In this document: piece by piece, positions 35,672 to 45,922 of the stretch
Layout of the letters: each line of letters opens with the position of its first letter
Position numbering within the stretch: position 1 is the first letter of the stretch
Origin: Pararge aegeria
Lineage: Eukaryota > Arthropoda > Insecta > Lepidoptera > Nymphalidae
Assembly (NCBI RefSeq): GCF_905163445.1
Contig: NC_053200.1
Span: 9,982,001-10,046,000 of the forward strand
Direction of reading: 5' to 3'
Length of the DNA stretch: 64,000 nt
Notes under the pieces: generated by a model
The model's input: the letters and a program-made list of their open reading frames with translations, nothing else
Databases searched by the model: none
Told to the model about the DNA's origin: nothing
Program-made: the position numbers and the translations under genes

Positions 35672-35802
35672 TTTCTCTATAACATTCTCAAAGGAGTGTG
35701 AAAGCTAGCAACCCGTACCTCGCCATCGTGGTGAAACCGTTCCACATTCTGAGAGAAGACCCGTGCCCTATAGTGGACCTGTAATGAGTTGAAAATAATA
35801 AA
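35672..35802 (+). mobile_element. SINE C 3' part, immediately before a membralin exon
   Basis: Contains AACATTCTCAAAGGAGTGTG, AGAGAAGACCCGTGCCCTAT and GTAATGAGTTGA. Only about 30 bp separate it from the splice acceptor of the exon at 35835. Confidence 0.6.
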
Positions 35803-35834
35803 CATTGTTTTGAAATATTTCCTTTTGTCAACAG

Positions 35835-35934
35835 GTTCTTCTACTTGTACCACTTCTCGTTCTACGCGTACCACTACCGCTTCAACGGCCAGTACAGCAG
35901 CCTCGCCCTCGTCACTTCCTGGCTCTTCATACAA
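35835..35934 (+). CDS. TMEM259: Membralin (TMEM259), penultimate coding exon
   Basis: Membralin is a conserved multipass ER membrane protein linked in animals to ER-associated degradation. This 100-nt exon starts with the last base of a codon (expected Arg) and then reads 33 codons without a stop. The peptide opens FFYLYHFSF and contains YHYRFNGQYSSLAL and TSWLFIQ, which I recognise as the most conserved stretch of the family, covering a late membrane segment. The acceptor is a pyrimidine-rich TTTTGTCAACAG and the donor is GTAAGT at 35935. The exon ends on a codon boundary, matching the phase of the terminal exon at 45923. A degraded SINE ends only about 30 bp before the acceptor. Upstream exons, which should end in a Trp-Leu-Arg-like motif, were not found in the window. 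Confidence in the identity is high; exact borders rest on splice consensus and frame. Confidence 0.93.
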
Positions 35935-36007
35935 GTAAGTATCTTACAAGTATTAACCTTCATTATATAATATACTCTGGACTCTACTCTGGTTTCAGTT
36001 TGGTAGG

Positions 36008-36236
36008 TCCAATTTCGAGTAGTGGGCAGCGACCATGCTTTCTGAGTTCCAAGCCGTAGGTTCGATTCCCACAACTGAAAAAAGGTTGTGTGATAAACAC
36101 GATTGTTTTTCAGTGTCTGGGTGTTTATCGCTGTATTATAAGTATTTATGTGTATTATATTCTTTTAAATATTCAACAGCTACTTTGGGGCTAGATGGCG
36201 ATGTATGTATTGTCGTAGTATATTTATTTATTTATT
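36008..36236 (+). mobile_element. SINE A, nearly complete
   Basis: Contains GTAGTGGGCAGCGACCATGC, GGTTCGATTCCCACAACTG, CAGTGTCTGGGTGTTTATCG and the tail GTAGTATATTTATTTATTTA. It sits 74 bp after the membralin donor site. Confidence 0.85.
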
Positions 36237-36319
36237 ATGCAACCTAAACCAGGCGGGGTTTAGGTAGCATGATGTTTTCATAACAAGTACTGCAGTGCGA
36301 AAAGATCATAGTCGTTTAA

Positions 36320-36440
36320 TAATATGTATTGCCAGTGTTGAATTATGGCTCCGAAAAATTATCGCAAACTATAAAAAAAGCTATGCTCGGAGTATCCGTA
36401 CGTAATCAAATCGGAAAATAAGCTAACAAAAACCGAAATA
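36320..36440 (+). mobile_element. RTE-type LINE internal fragment
   Basis: The plus strand encodes LPVLNYGSEKLSQTIKKAML then GVSVRNQIGK and a stop, equivalent to the region before the MLGISLRDQI motif in the fragment at 4021. It lies between two SINEs in the membralin intron. Confidence 0.6.
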
Positions 36441-36529
36441 GTACTACTTACATTGGCTTTAAATTTTATTTGCTGTCACGTCATTCGGGTCTCAGTTCAA
36501 AGTTCAAAGTAAAACAGTTTTTAAAGTGT

Positions 36530-36835
36530 AAAGCTGTGATAGCCTAGTGGTTAGGAGGCTTCACTTTCGGGGAACCGAGTTCGATCTCCGGAACCTTTTC
36601 GAGTTTAAAAAACACCTATTCGGAATTTAAATAACACTTCAACGGTCAAGGAAAATATCGTGCATATATATAACATGCATGCCTAAGAGTTTTCTATTAT
36701 TCTTGAAGGCGTGTGAACTCCACTAAACCGCCCTTGGTCGGCGTGGTTGACTATTACCTAAACATTCTGAGAGAATCATTCGGTATTCTGAGAGAAGCCC
36801 GATGACATGTAGTGAGTAATAGGTTCAAAATTATA
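36530..36835 (+). mobile_element. SINE C, full length, diverged
   Basis: Head GCTGTGATAGCCTAGTGGTT with CACTTTCGGGGAACCGAGTT; body CACTTCAACGGTCAAGGAAA and GCATGCCTAAGAG; end AGAGAAGCCCGATGACATGT. A duplicated block around CATTCTGAGAGAA and TATTCTGAGAGAA is seen near the 3' end. Confidence 0.8.
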
Positions 36836-36848
36836 ATGGTGATTCTGA

Positions 36849-36915
36849 GAGTTACAGACATACATATTGTTTATATATTAATATAAACAAACAGTACATA
36901 TATATTATATATGTT
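36849..36915. repeat. Two adjacent AT-rich inverted repeats
   Basis: TGTTTATAT-ATTA-ATATAAACA is followed by ACATATAT-ATT-ATATATGT. They lie at the end of the SINE C copy at 36530. Confidence 0.6.
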
Positions 36916-37436
36916 AGTAATATGAAACAAGATTAAATATATTTTTTTCACTTGTGTTATGACTTAGAAAGAACTTTAACATAAAACCACACTAGTAAGA
37001 GTGCATGCAGTCCAGTTTACCGATGTCATATTTATTCAGGGCACTTTGATGAAGGCCGCGCCTGGAGCCATGTTCAGTTAGACAAACTGTTTATTTTACC
37101 CGATATTAGCACTTTACTGCAATCTAATGCTTATTAATATAATACTTTGCCGTTAAAAAACAATATTTGCACCGCTCTTCATAACTGAAAGAACTTGTTT
37201 AATGAAAATGTCCAGATTGTTATAAACGACCAAGATCCCACGTTAGCCGTATATACGTTATAAAGGCCGAAATGTTGTCAGCGCGTTTTGCATATCAAAT
37301 TAGGAAGTAAAGGTATAAAGAAAAGATGTCTTGATTGCATAAGACTTCGGCGTCCCTTCCGTGTTGGAATCTCCAGCACTTCTCTCTTTCTTTTCGGAAT
37401 TATGTGCTTTATAATTAATTAAATAGCATTAAGTGT

Positions 37437-37568
37437 TCAACATTACGTTCTCAAAGTCGTCTGAAGTCTAACAGTCCGCACTGGGCAACTAAACTAAAGC
37501 CTAGAACCCTTTTTGTTCTGAGAGAAGACCCGTGTACTGGGTCGGTCATGGGTTGATAAAGATGATAA
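37437..37568 (+). mobile_element. SINE C, 3' half, degraded
   Basis: Contains ACGTTCTCAAAGTCGTCTGA, CAGTCCGCACTGGGC and GAGAGAAGACCCGTG with CATGGGTTGATA. Confidence 0.55.
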
Positions 37569-37864
37569 CTATAACGTCAAATATAGTTTATTCGCATGTC
37601 AGTATACATAAAAACTTTATACTTACAAAAATAAGGAGGAAATGTCGGATTGTGAGCCAAACATAAATAGAATAGTGCTGACAGGGCAACAAAAAGACAG
37701 GTCACGGGGTCGAGTCGCGCGGCCTTAGGGATCATGAGCGAGTTGTGACTTTGCGCACATAAGTAGAAAATATTTGCAGCGGTATGTCACTGAAGTCGCA
37801 CGTTTTATAAAGTGCCTAGATATTTCTTCCATATTAGTATTACAGCAAGCCTTCATTTATCAAC

Positions 37865-38045
37865 GTCAAAGTCAAAGTCAAAAATATCTTTATTCAAGTA
37901 GGCCCACAGGTGGCACTTTTGATGCGTACATAAGAATTACACGGTAGTGAGATGATGGCGATAACCACATTCGTAAACTTAAAACTAAAGCTACGAGGGT
38001 CCCAAACGCGTCCCGGTCTAAGAAGAAGCCCACAACAAACTTAGC
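37865..38045 (-). repeat. Repeat H (SINE/LINE tail), minus strand
   Basis: Contains AAAATATCTTTATTCAAGTA, GGTGGCACTTTTGATGCGTA, CGGTAGTGAGATGATGGCGA and AGCTACGAGGGTCCCAAACG. The same blocks occur reversed at 54526-54672. Confidence 0.7.
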
Positions 38046-38074
38046 CGGGTGGTTTTTTCTTTTTTTTTTTTGTT

Positions 38075-38285
38075 ATCGCCATCTCACCATGTCATTTTAA
38101 ATTATCATCGTCAACAACTCGGCTGATGGACGTCCTGTGATAGCGATAGGCCTTTTGTCCAGCCACCTGAGACTCGCTTGCAATCGTCTGTCAAAGCTGC
38201 GTTTTCCGGAATTCAAACGCAACTCCAGAAAAATGCGCAACCAACGGTCCTCAGCGTTATGCTTTTCACCAATCACTAGCGTGTC
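38075..38285 (-). mobile_element. Possible degraded RTE-type 3' end
   Basis: Reverse-strand similarity to the RTE tail is limited to a block around GATGGACGTCC and ATAGGCCTTTTG. It adjoins a CR1-like tail at 38285. Low confidence. Confidence 0.25.
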
Positions 38286-38380
38286 TAGTAACCACCTACC
38301 GACAAAGATTCACACTTGACAGATTAGCCGGATATAGAGTCAAGGGCTACTACTACAAGTTGTAGTGGAATAAAATAAAC
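38285..38380 (+). repeat. CR1-like LINE tail (repeat B), internally deleted
   Basis: Contains AGTAACCACCTACCGACAAA and AAGTTGTAGTGGAATAAAAT; the middle blocks are missing. Confidence 0.5.
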
Positions 38381-39004
38381 AGAATCGTGTTATGTCAGCA
38401 AATCAGGTTCTTCGGCGGTTAGTTTTCCTCATTATTAAGTGTATTATAATTATTTTTTAAATTTTATTAGCTGCGTAGCGTTCTGCTTCAGCGTTTATTA
38501 CGGGTTCTTACAAATCCCGTGGAAATCGTTGGTTTTCCTAGGATGAAAAGAGGCCATGTTAGTGTAAATGCCATTCTCCATCCTCTCAACTAGAAATCAA
38601 GTTTATTGGTGGCTTAGGGCGTGAAATTTAGGCGAGTACCTTTTCATTTTGATGATCACTCAGGCATTTAGTGGAATTACTAAATTCCCGGTTGAACTGT
38701 GTCCTTCTACCTCTCAACCTCGTGGTTATTATTTTTAAACTAAAGCAGAAAGCCTCTTATCCGAGGAGGCGCGGGCCCCGAGCATTTGTCAACAAATCAC
38801 GTCCCCATACGTTATTATGACTTGCCACTCTTTGCGCGCGTCACCTTACGAAATTCAACGCGAGCGGAGTGGAGATTAGGGGCGATATTCGTCGTATAAA
38901 TTATTTATTGCTCGACTTTTTTATAATTATTTATGAAGGAAGTATCATTACGCCATTTCACTGTCTGTTGAAATGTTCCCCGGTATTTATACTCGTACCT
39001 ATTC

Positions 39005-39115
39005 CTACTAATATTATAAATACGAATGTGTTTTTGTTGGTCTATGGTTCTTTCACGCAGCAACCTATAACATCCCGATACATTATTCCAACTTGCAATT
39101 CGTCGAAAAATTCAA
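39005..39115 (+). mobile_element. Helitron 5' end fragment
   Basis: Contains TCCTACTAATATTATAAATA with TGTTTTTGTTGGTC and TTTCACGCAG. No matching 3' end was found nearby. Confidence 0.45.
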
Positions 39116-39898
39116 AGCTGGTAGAGATGGGATTATTATATTATTGGATGGCTTTTTTAAATCATTCCCTATGAAGGAAATATCATTGCACCGTTTCACC
39201 ATTTCTGTTGAAGGGTTAATCGGTGGAAAGGTAAAGGTTATTTTACATTGCTGACTACAATGGTGAAAACTATTAAATAGCTGACTATAGGTCTGGTACT
39301 TAATAGTTTCTAAATCAAAAAGGGAAAGGCAATAGATCATACAGATAAATAGAAAACTTTCAGGATTTTAAAGTATTCATTACTTAAGTAGTGTTAAGCA
39401 TATTAATGCTCGTCTTCACTAAACCCCCTTAATTCTAAAAGAAAAAAAAACGTTTCACGAACTCTTAAGTGACCACTTCAGTGGGTATGTCTTACCACTT
39501 TAGGCGCCTATTACTAGGGGACTAGTAAAGTGACACTTGTCAGATGATAAAAATACAAATTCAGTTTTTTTCTTTTTAATAACTACCCTAAATCCATACT
39601 AAAGGTTTAAAATATGATAATACAAACTTAAAATACCTACCTTGAGGCAAAGAGCAATCAAAGGCAGGAACCATATAGAAGTTAGGTTATATGAGTTGCC
39701 TAGTGAAAATCGATTGGTGAAAGGTAAATGTATACCTAGGAATCTTCTTTGATTAGTCGTTGCTCACTTAGGTATTGCCTAGTCTGTCGTTACTGAAAAT
39801 AAGCATAAGTTTAACAGACATAGGTATACACAACAGGGCTATAATAAATAACTACTCTTACATCGTACCTCATCATTCTCATATATGAATATCCAAAT

Positions 39899-39922
39899 AT
39901 TATGTGTTAATTAACACATAAT
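39899..39922. repeat. 24-bp perfect palindrome
   Basis: Arm ATTATGTGTTAA is followed by TTAACACATAAT, and a third direct copy of ATTAACACATAA follows at about 39925. Confidence 0.85.
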
Positions 39923-40344
39923 CAATTAACACATAAACACAAGACAATTATACAGGCCATGCAAACTTTTCAACCGTCAAGTCGACGTCGTTATAAGCAG
40001 GAAGCACACAGGAAGAAATCATCCAATAAAACAATACTTGTGCCGAACAAATATCAAAAACGAAGAGCCGTATGGGGCGACTCGCGGAAGTAGTTGGGGG
40101 TTGATTTCCGGCGTGCGGAAGCTAACAACACGCTGCGGAGTCGGTCGCCTGACAGATATGAGTTCCCTATAAAGAATGAACAAATACTTATTGTTTTTGT
40201 ATTGTATTATGTCTTGTTAGTCTAGTGCCTAGCAGGTGTTCGTTGGTTCGATTCGAGCCAAAAATCCTGTTTGATTTTTCAATCAAGAAATTAAAGAAGT
40301 CAGGAAATTGCTTTTGGTCGCTTGAAGAGCACGTTATTTCCAAA

Positions 40345-40505
40345 TTGGGAAATCGATCGAATTGGGATCGGGAATCGAACCCGGAGACTTCCTTACGAGT
40401 ATTAGATCACAGCATTAACCACTGCGCCGGGGAGGTTATCGAGCTCTCAGGCATTCAGGCTCCCTCACGATGTTTTCCTTCACCGTGATCTTGAATTGCT
40501 CAAAA
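40345..40505 (-). mobile_element. tRNA-headed SINE, minus strand, separate family
   Basis: The reverse strand starts CCTCCCCGGCGCAGTGGTTA (box A region) and continues to GTCTCCGGGTTCGATTCCCG (box B). Toward higher coordinates the plus strand shows AGCTCTCAGGCATTCAGGC and GATGTTTTCCTTCACCG, as in SINE C, so the copy may be a mosaic. Confidence 0.55.
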
Positions 40506-41280
40506 TGGACATGACCCCCGATAAGTAATGTATGGTATGCGGTATAGGGTGCGTGCTACGGATCAAACTCGGTTCTTCTGAAAGAGATTGTGACGCTTTC
40601 ATTTAAGCCCGCTTGAGTGCAGCGTGAAGATCAAAGCTACGACGCATTAAGACGGAATTTGATTGTTCATAAGATATCCAAGTAAACATAATCCTAGTAA
40701 ATAATTGATAAAAACTAAAACGGAGATTAATTTTGGAATTTAACGAATAAAATATACTATGATACAAGTCCAACTCCGAGACGAGAATTTGAAGAATCCT
40801 CCGTTATAATTAATACATTTTTAGTAAATTTTCCTTAAATGGATTATTTAATTTGCCTAAGCTAAGACTGACAGTCTATAAATTTTCTTTATAACTTGAG
40901 TTTTCATTTTAATTTAGAGTATAGTAAATACGGTAGAATCCGAAGCGTACCTAGGCAGTCCGGCTCGTTGAATCTGTTGGCATCACTTACAATGTGCTGA
41001 AAGCTGACAATAACAGGATATCAGAGACAGGATGTAATTATCTCATAAATACTATTGCGATAACAAATAGGGATGTTCAGTTTAACAAGCGTGAGACATT
41101 CTTGTTTTGTTTATTGTTAAATAATAACCTGATTGTTTCGAGAGATTGTAAGCCTTATACTATTTAATTTGATTTTTGTTTAATTTTAAGATTAAAATAA
41201 GACTAACTGAGCACTAGTGGCGGTTTTCAAAACAGACTTTCAAAACATTAGTGTCTACAAAAAAAACTTACATACATCTT

Positions 41281-41552
41281 CATCATCATCATCATATCAA
41301 TCCATTACCAGTCCACTACAGGGCACGGGTCTCCTCCCAAAATGAGAAGGGTTTAGGCCGCAGTCCACCAAGCATTTGAGACCATTATGGAGAACTCTCA
41401 GGCATGCAGGTTCCCTCAAAATGTTTTCCTTCACCGTTGAAGCAAGTGGTGTTTTAATTTCTTAAAACGCACGTAACATAGAGGAGCGAATTCCAAGTCG
41501 GCCACCAGAAAGGGAAGCTATTGTCCTCACCACTGGGCTATTGCCGCTTTTT
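41281..41552 (-). mobile_element. SINE C, minus strand, near complete with internal deletion
   Basis: Plus strand shows a (CAT)n start, CCAGTCCACTACAGGGCACG, AATGAGAAGGGTTTAGGCCG, AACTCTCAGGCATGCAGGTT and ACTGGGCTATTGCCGC. The consensus block with TCCGCACTGGGCCAGC is missing between about 41370 and 41376. Confidence 0.8.
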
Positions 41553-41654
41553 CGCATCCATTAATGTAAATTTGATTTACACTATCTCAAATACATAATT
41601 AATTTACATTGGACTTACTTTTATTTAAAAAAATAATGTCTCTGATCTTAGTAA

Positions 41655-41905
41655 TAAAGCCTTTTGTGACTGCTCATCCGGGGACGTTCTATTGCCAGGC
41701 TAAGTTCTGTCGGCAGGCAGTATTGCTGCGTTCCGCCTGACTTATAACCTACGCGTCAGGTTGATGGACAAAGGGCGGCACTTTGTAGCGCACGTTTCTT
41801 GCATGACCTAGGACGTGTTGTTCTGTTTATAAGCGATATTTTCCCACTTGCCATCAGGTGTGCTATCTGCATGGTCTGTCAGTTATAACTGTGTAAAATA
41901 AAGCA
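41655..41905 (+). repeat. Dispersed repeat D, near-complete copy
   Basis: Starts GCCTTTTGTGACTGCTCATC and includes ACGCGTCAGGTTGATGGACA, TTCTTGCATGACCTAGG and TGCCATCAGGTGTGCTATC. It lies in the membralin intron upstream of the LINE. Confidence 0.6.
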
Positions 41906-42205
41906 GGTAGGTAGGTGGGATTGATGCAATAACTGGATCTTATTACTTAAGAATTTAAATAAGTTGAACTGAACGATAATCCACTGTTTCAAGTGATAGA
42001 ATGCATACTGTTAAAAACTGTTTATATTAACTTTATTGCAAATATCAAGCATAACCTGCTGATAATTAATCCCGCAGCTAAGCCTTTTAAATTGAAAGAT
42101 TTTTAGTAGCCTGCGAGTCGAAGATTAATTATGTACTTTTTGGCCAAAATGGTACAACGGGAAAATAATCTGAGGCACATTTCACGATACTCGTCAAGGG
42201 GAACG

Positions 42206-42325
42206 GCGCTCTGTCAGATTACAGAGTGGGGGGAGTCTACAAACAGGCAGGCTCTACGGAATGCAAAGTGGGGCTTATCTTATAATCATCGAGCGTGGCA
42301 CCTTATTAATAAAAATCAGATTTCA
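42206..42325. repeat. Unclassified 110-bp dispersed repeat, copy 1
   Basis: Contains CTGTCAGATTACAGAGTGGG, GGAATGCAAAGTGGGGCTTA and CCTTATTAATAAAAATC, which recur in the same order at 49860-49970. The truncated LINE begins about 30 bp downstream. Confidence 0.65.
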
Positions 42326-42348
42326 CGAGTTCGCGCCTCGCGGACTAC

Positions 42349-43719
42349 GTGATGCGCGTTAAATCTGGACCTGCGCCATATTCATTTAAAATTAAGAATA
42401 ATTATAGGCCTATCTCTATTTTACCTTTCCTGTCAAAAGTCCTGGAGCGCATTGTTCATGGGCAACTATCTCTATTTCTTAGGAAAAATAACATTTTAAG
42501 TCCCTATCAATCTGGATTTCGTCCTGGACACAGTACTACTACAGCCCTTGTTAAAATTTGCGATGATATTAGATGCGGTATGGATGAACAAAAAGTAACA
42601 GTCTTAGCATTACTCGATTTCTCTAATGCTTTCAATACAGTAGATTTTGAAATTCTTCTGGCTATTCTTGATTCCATAAATATATCCTGTAATGATTTAA
42701 ATTGGTTTCGTTCATACCTCTATGACCGTAAACAGTGTGTACGTATTGATAGTAAGTGTTCTTCTTGGTGCAGTCTCAGTGCTGGTGTCCCACAAGGTGG
42801 TGTTCTTTCTCCTCTACTTTTTTCCATTTTTATAAACTCATTGACAGATTTGCTTTCGCTGTCTTTCCATCTCTATGCTGATGACTTGCAGATTTATACG
42901 TCAACCTCTGTTGATGACATATCGGGGGCTATCACTCGTTTGAATTCGGACCTGAACTTAATTAGTTCATGGAGTAAATCGAGTGGGTTGTCTATAAATG
43001 CTAGTAAATCCCAGGTCATCTTAATCGGCAGCCGGCTGCAAATCTCTAAAGTTAGCTTCTCGTCTCTTCCTTCTGTAGTCTTTGATGGCGCTATACTTGA
43101 GTTCAGCAGTTCTGTTAAAAACTTGGGTATTATCATGGATAATACGCTCTCGTGGGGTCCTCAAATATCCGAGCTTAGTCGCAAGATCTACGCTGTAATT
43201 GGTAGGCTTAAAAGGTGGAAATACTTTTTACCTATTCGTACCAAAATTTGTCTGGCCCACTCTCTTTTACTTCCTATAGTGGACTACGCAGACACGTGTT
43301 ATTCTGATATACCCCAGTACCTTCTTAATAAACTTGAGCGGCTCCAAAATCTAATCATAAGATTTATCTTTGGGCTTAAGAAATTTGACCAAATTACTCA
43401 TTACCGTCAGCAACTCAAGTGGGTAACTGTTAATGATAGGCGAAATATCCATATTCTTACTTTACTTTATTCTCTTCTATATAGTCCTATCTCTCCGCTT
43501 TACCTTAAAGAGCGTTTTTCCTTCTCTCAGCATCTTGTCAGTCTCCGGTCAGCGAATGACAACAAGCTTGAGATTCCCTTATCTCGCTCTCAGCGCTATA
43601 ACGAGTCATTCACTGTTAAAGCTGTAACACTGTGGAACTCGCTCCCCTGGGAAATACGTCATTCCGAAACCATTCACCTGTTTAATCATCGCTTAAAGAA
43701 TTATTACTTATCTATGTAA
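42349..43719 (+). CDS. LINE reverse transcriptase ORF, 5'-truncated (CR1/L2-like group)
   Basis: This 456-residue open frame is the C-terminal half of a non-LTR retrotransposon ORF2. Reverse transcriptase blocks appear in order: NNYRPISILPFLSKVLERI (near residue 17), the motif A region LLDFSNAFNTV with its catalytic Asp, the motif B region GVPQGGVLSPLLFSIF, the motif C box YADD, SINASKSQ (motif D region) and VKNLGIIMDNTLSW (motif E region). The C-terminus ends in a typical LWNSLP...HRLKNYY segment. The endonuclease domain and N-terminal RT region are missing, so the copy is 5'-truncated at about 42350, and the first ATG is not a native start. No stop or frameshift interrupts the frame, so the insertion looks young. 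It lies sense-oriented in the last membralin intron. Clade placement (CR1/L2/Daphne-like rather than Jockey) is inferred from motif wording and the short-repeat tail. Confidence 0.9.
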   Translation: MMRVKSGPAPYSFKIKNNYRPISILPFLSKVLERIVHGQLSLFLRKNNILSPYQSGFRPGHSTTTALVKICDDIRCGMDEQKVTVLALLDFSNAFNTVDFEILLAILDSINISCNDLNWFRSYLYDRKQCVRIDSKCSSWCSLSAGVPQGGVLSPLLFSIFINSLTDLLSLSFHLYADDLQIYTSTSVDDISGAITRLNSDLNLISSWSKSSGLSINASKSQVILIGSRLQISKVSFSSLPSVVFDGAILEFSSSVKNLGIIMDNTLSWGPQISELSRKIYAVIGRLKRWKYFLPIRTKICLAHSLLLPIVDYADTCYSDIPQYLLNKLERLQNLIIRFIFGLKKFDQITHYRQQLKWVTVNDRRNIHILTLLYSLLYSPISPLYLKERFSFSQHLVSLRSANDNKLEIPLSRSQRYNESFTVKAVTLWNSLPWEIRHSETIHLFNHRLKNYYLSM

Positions 43720-44066
43720 TTGAGTAGTATGTAAGTTTATAATAGCATAAATATATATCACATATATCTATCATAGTATATATAAATTTATGTTGGTATT
43801 TGTGTAGTTAATATGTAAATGTAGTATGTATGTTCATGTAAGTTTATATTACATTTCTTTTTTTTTTTGTTTTTTTTGTAACTTACTTTATGCACCATCC
43901 ATTTTCCACTCTTTTATCGGCTTCGTACGCTCAGGTTGCCTTTAAAAGATCACTTTTAGTGATAAGGCCGCCTTTGCACCCTAGCACTAAGTACTATTAC
44001 TGTTTTCCTTGTATTTTCCTTTTTTTGTTGTGTTGCAATAAAGTTTTTCTATTCTATTCTATTCTA
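42350..44066 (+). mobile_element. 5'-truncated non-LTR retrotransposon (LINE) with 3' UTR
   Basis: The element spans the reverse transcriptase frame plus about 350 bp of 3' UTR. The UTR contains a hairpin (ATCACT-TTT-AGTGAT, 43949-43963) followed by AAGGCCGCC, then AATAAA at 44037 and four TTCTA units at 44047-44066. Short tandem tails like this mark LINEs that prime on a 3' structure rather than on poly-A. I could not define a target-site duplication with confidence. Confidence 0.8.
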
Positions 44067-45922
44067 AGAGCTTGTTAGAAATACTCATTATTTGGTTTTA
44101 CGGGCTTTTCAAACGTTTAGGACCTGTAATTACATCTTAGGTGTAATTGTTAAGCATGTTGTGATAACGAGTTTCCGGGTCAAACTTAGAGATTACAATC
44201 AGGCGTCATTTTCAGTCCGGCCGGATCCGATCGGATTCCCATCAATGCCATCAATTGATTAATTCAGGGTGACTCTCGCTTTCCGGTTAAAAATGTACAC
44301 TTAGTAAGGTAATCAAATCAAATATCACAGTCCAATATTAGGATTAGACAACGAGCAAACAAATAAAATCTAGGTTTGAAAGTAACTAGTAAAATTTTAA
44401 CGATGTAACGAGTAGCTCTAGTGTTCCTAGATTTCATTTCCACGGATACATCAATTATTATCTATACTTATTAATTTACTTACAAGTTTTAGTCGGAGTG
44501 ACACTTTGTGGGCTTTTCTGTCAAGAAACTCTTAGTAGCAGCCTGTGGGTTTATATGAGCGGTGACTACTTGTTTGCCTCGGAGAGCACGTTAAGTCGTT
44601 TGGCCGGTTATCTATAATAGAATCAATATTTTTTGTGTGATGATTCACTTACACTCGATATCAAATCAAAGTTTATGGAATAGAACTAAATCATAAATAA
44701 AAAACAGGAAAATCATTTAACTAATGGGCTACACTATTAACAATATAAAGTGTTTTCTTAAATTAAACACTTATCCAAATCCATTTTGAGTTTATTTTTA
44801 TCACCAATGCAACGTTCATAAAGCAGTCTATTTTCAACCATGTTTTTTTAAATATAAGATTTAGCGATTTTGAAACTTAGATTTTTTGATTATTTTGTCT
44901 TAAATAAAAATTATTCTACCATATTAATCGAAAAAAAGGTTCTAAATAGAAGGATCACCATAATCGAAATTTTTGGAGTTACAACTTCTGATATTTTCTA
45001 ACGGGATTTGGTCATATTATATTGCAACGAAATAGCGGGTAAGATAATATAAATATAATATTTATGTACAATGTACTTAACCAACAGTTTTGCCAACATG
45101 GGTACAGCTAAGATTTCGTGTTACAATTCACAAGGCCCATATTAATGGTTCAACTAACTTGGCGAAAATCCTAAGTAAACAAGGATTAACGGCGATGGAA
45201 GCGCAGTAAAGTGGAGTAATCTTGCAGATCTCTCGCTAATCATAGTTTACACTTAGCTACACAAACTGCGGCTGGCTCACCAAACCGTCGTACAATACTG
45301 ACACCATAAAATTTTATCTGCTAACCGAGTTTCGGTTATGTATAATTTTTAGATATGTCATGTAAATATATTGTGTTGTTGTATTAGAAATTTTCTTTTA
45401 CTTGATTACCAAACCAGCTGATTTCGCATTGTATTCGCAATGCCTAACAAGTGACTCATTTAAGGCACATTCGGATATTTTACTTAATTTTTATTTGTCT
45501 ATACTTCCGGTATTTATCCGATATTTATATTGCCATAAAGCCAACTCTGAATAATTGAAAAGATAGATAATGAGACCTCGTTTTTTGCACTTTTTAAACA
45601 GGGTTGAGGTAAATCTCAAAACGTTTTTAATGGATGTATAAAAGGGCACCTCTTTCCATTAAATATCGTTCAAACGTTTGATCCCTTTTTATATTTGCCG
45701 TGGCGATGATCATCGGACAGATTCGGGAGGTCGTGTTAATTAAGGCCGTATAACATCCAAATTTCATCCCTGCATGTATTTAATCTCTACTTTGTATTGA
45801 TTTCATTTTCAAATGGTTTAAATTTTAAATCTAAATCATTTCCGAAATATTGGGACTTTCGATGGTTTAAATAAAGATGGCTTAGTTGTTTATATTAATT
45901 CAAAATGTTTTCCTTGTTATAG

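Larger units (their letters stand above)
35935..45922 (+). other. Membralin last intron, 9,988 bp, packed with retroelements
   Basis: The intron runs from the GTAAGT donor to the TTATAG acceptor. In order it holds a complete SINE A, an RTE fragment, a full and a partial SINE C, a reverse-oriented SINE tail, a CR1-like tail, a Helitron 5' end near 39005, a 24-bp palindrome at 39899, a tRNA-like SINE, another SINE C, a D-type repeat and a 1.7-kb LINE with an intact reverse transcriptase frame. From 44068 to 45922 I see only AT-rich sequence and a short motif near 44576 (GCCTCGGAGAGCA) that recurs near 59320. Confidence 0.85.

Noticed and set aside
42131..42352. Plus-strand ORF upstream of the LINE
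   Set aside because: Spans a dispersed repeat and has no recognisable protein motif.
42894..43136. Minus-strand ORF inside the LINE
   Set aside because: Opposite-strand shadow of the reverse transcriptase frame.
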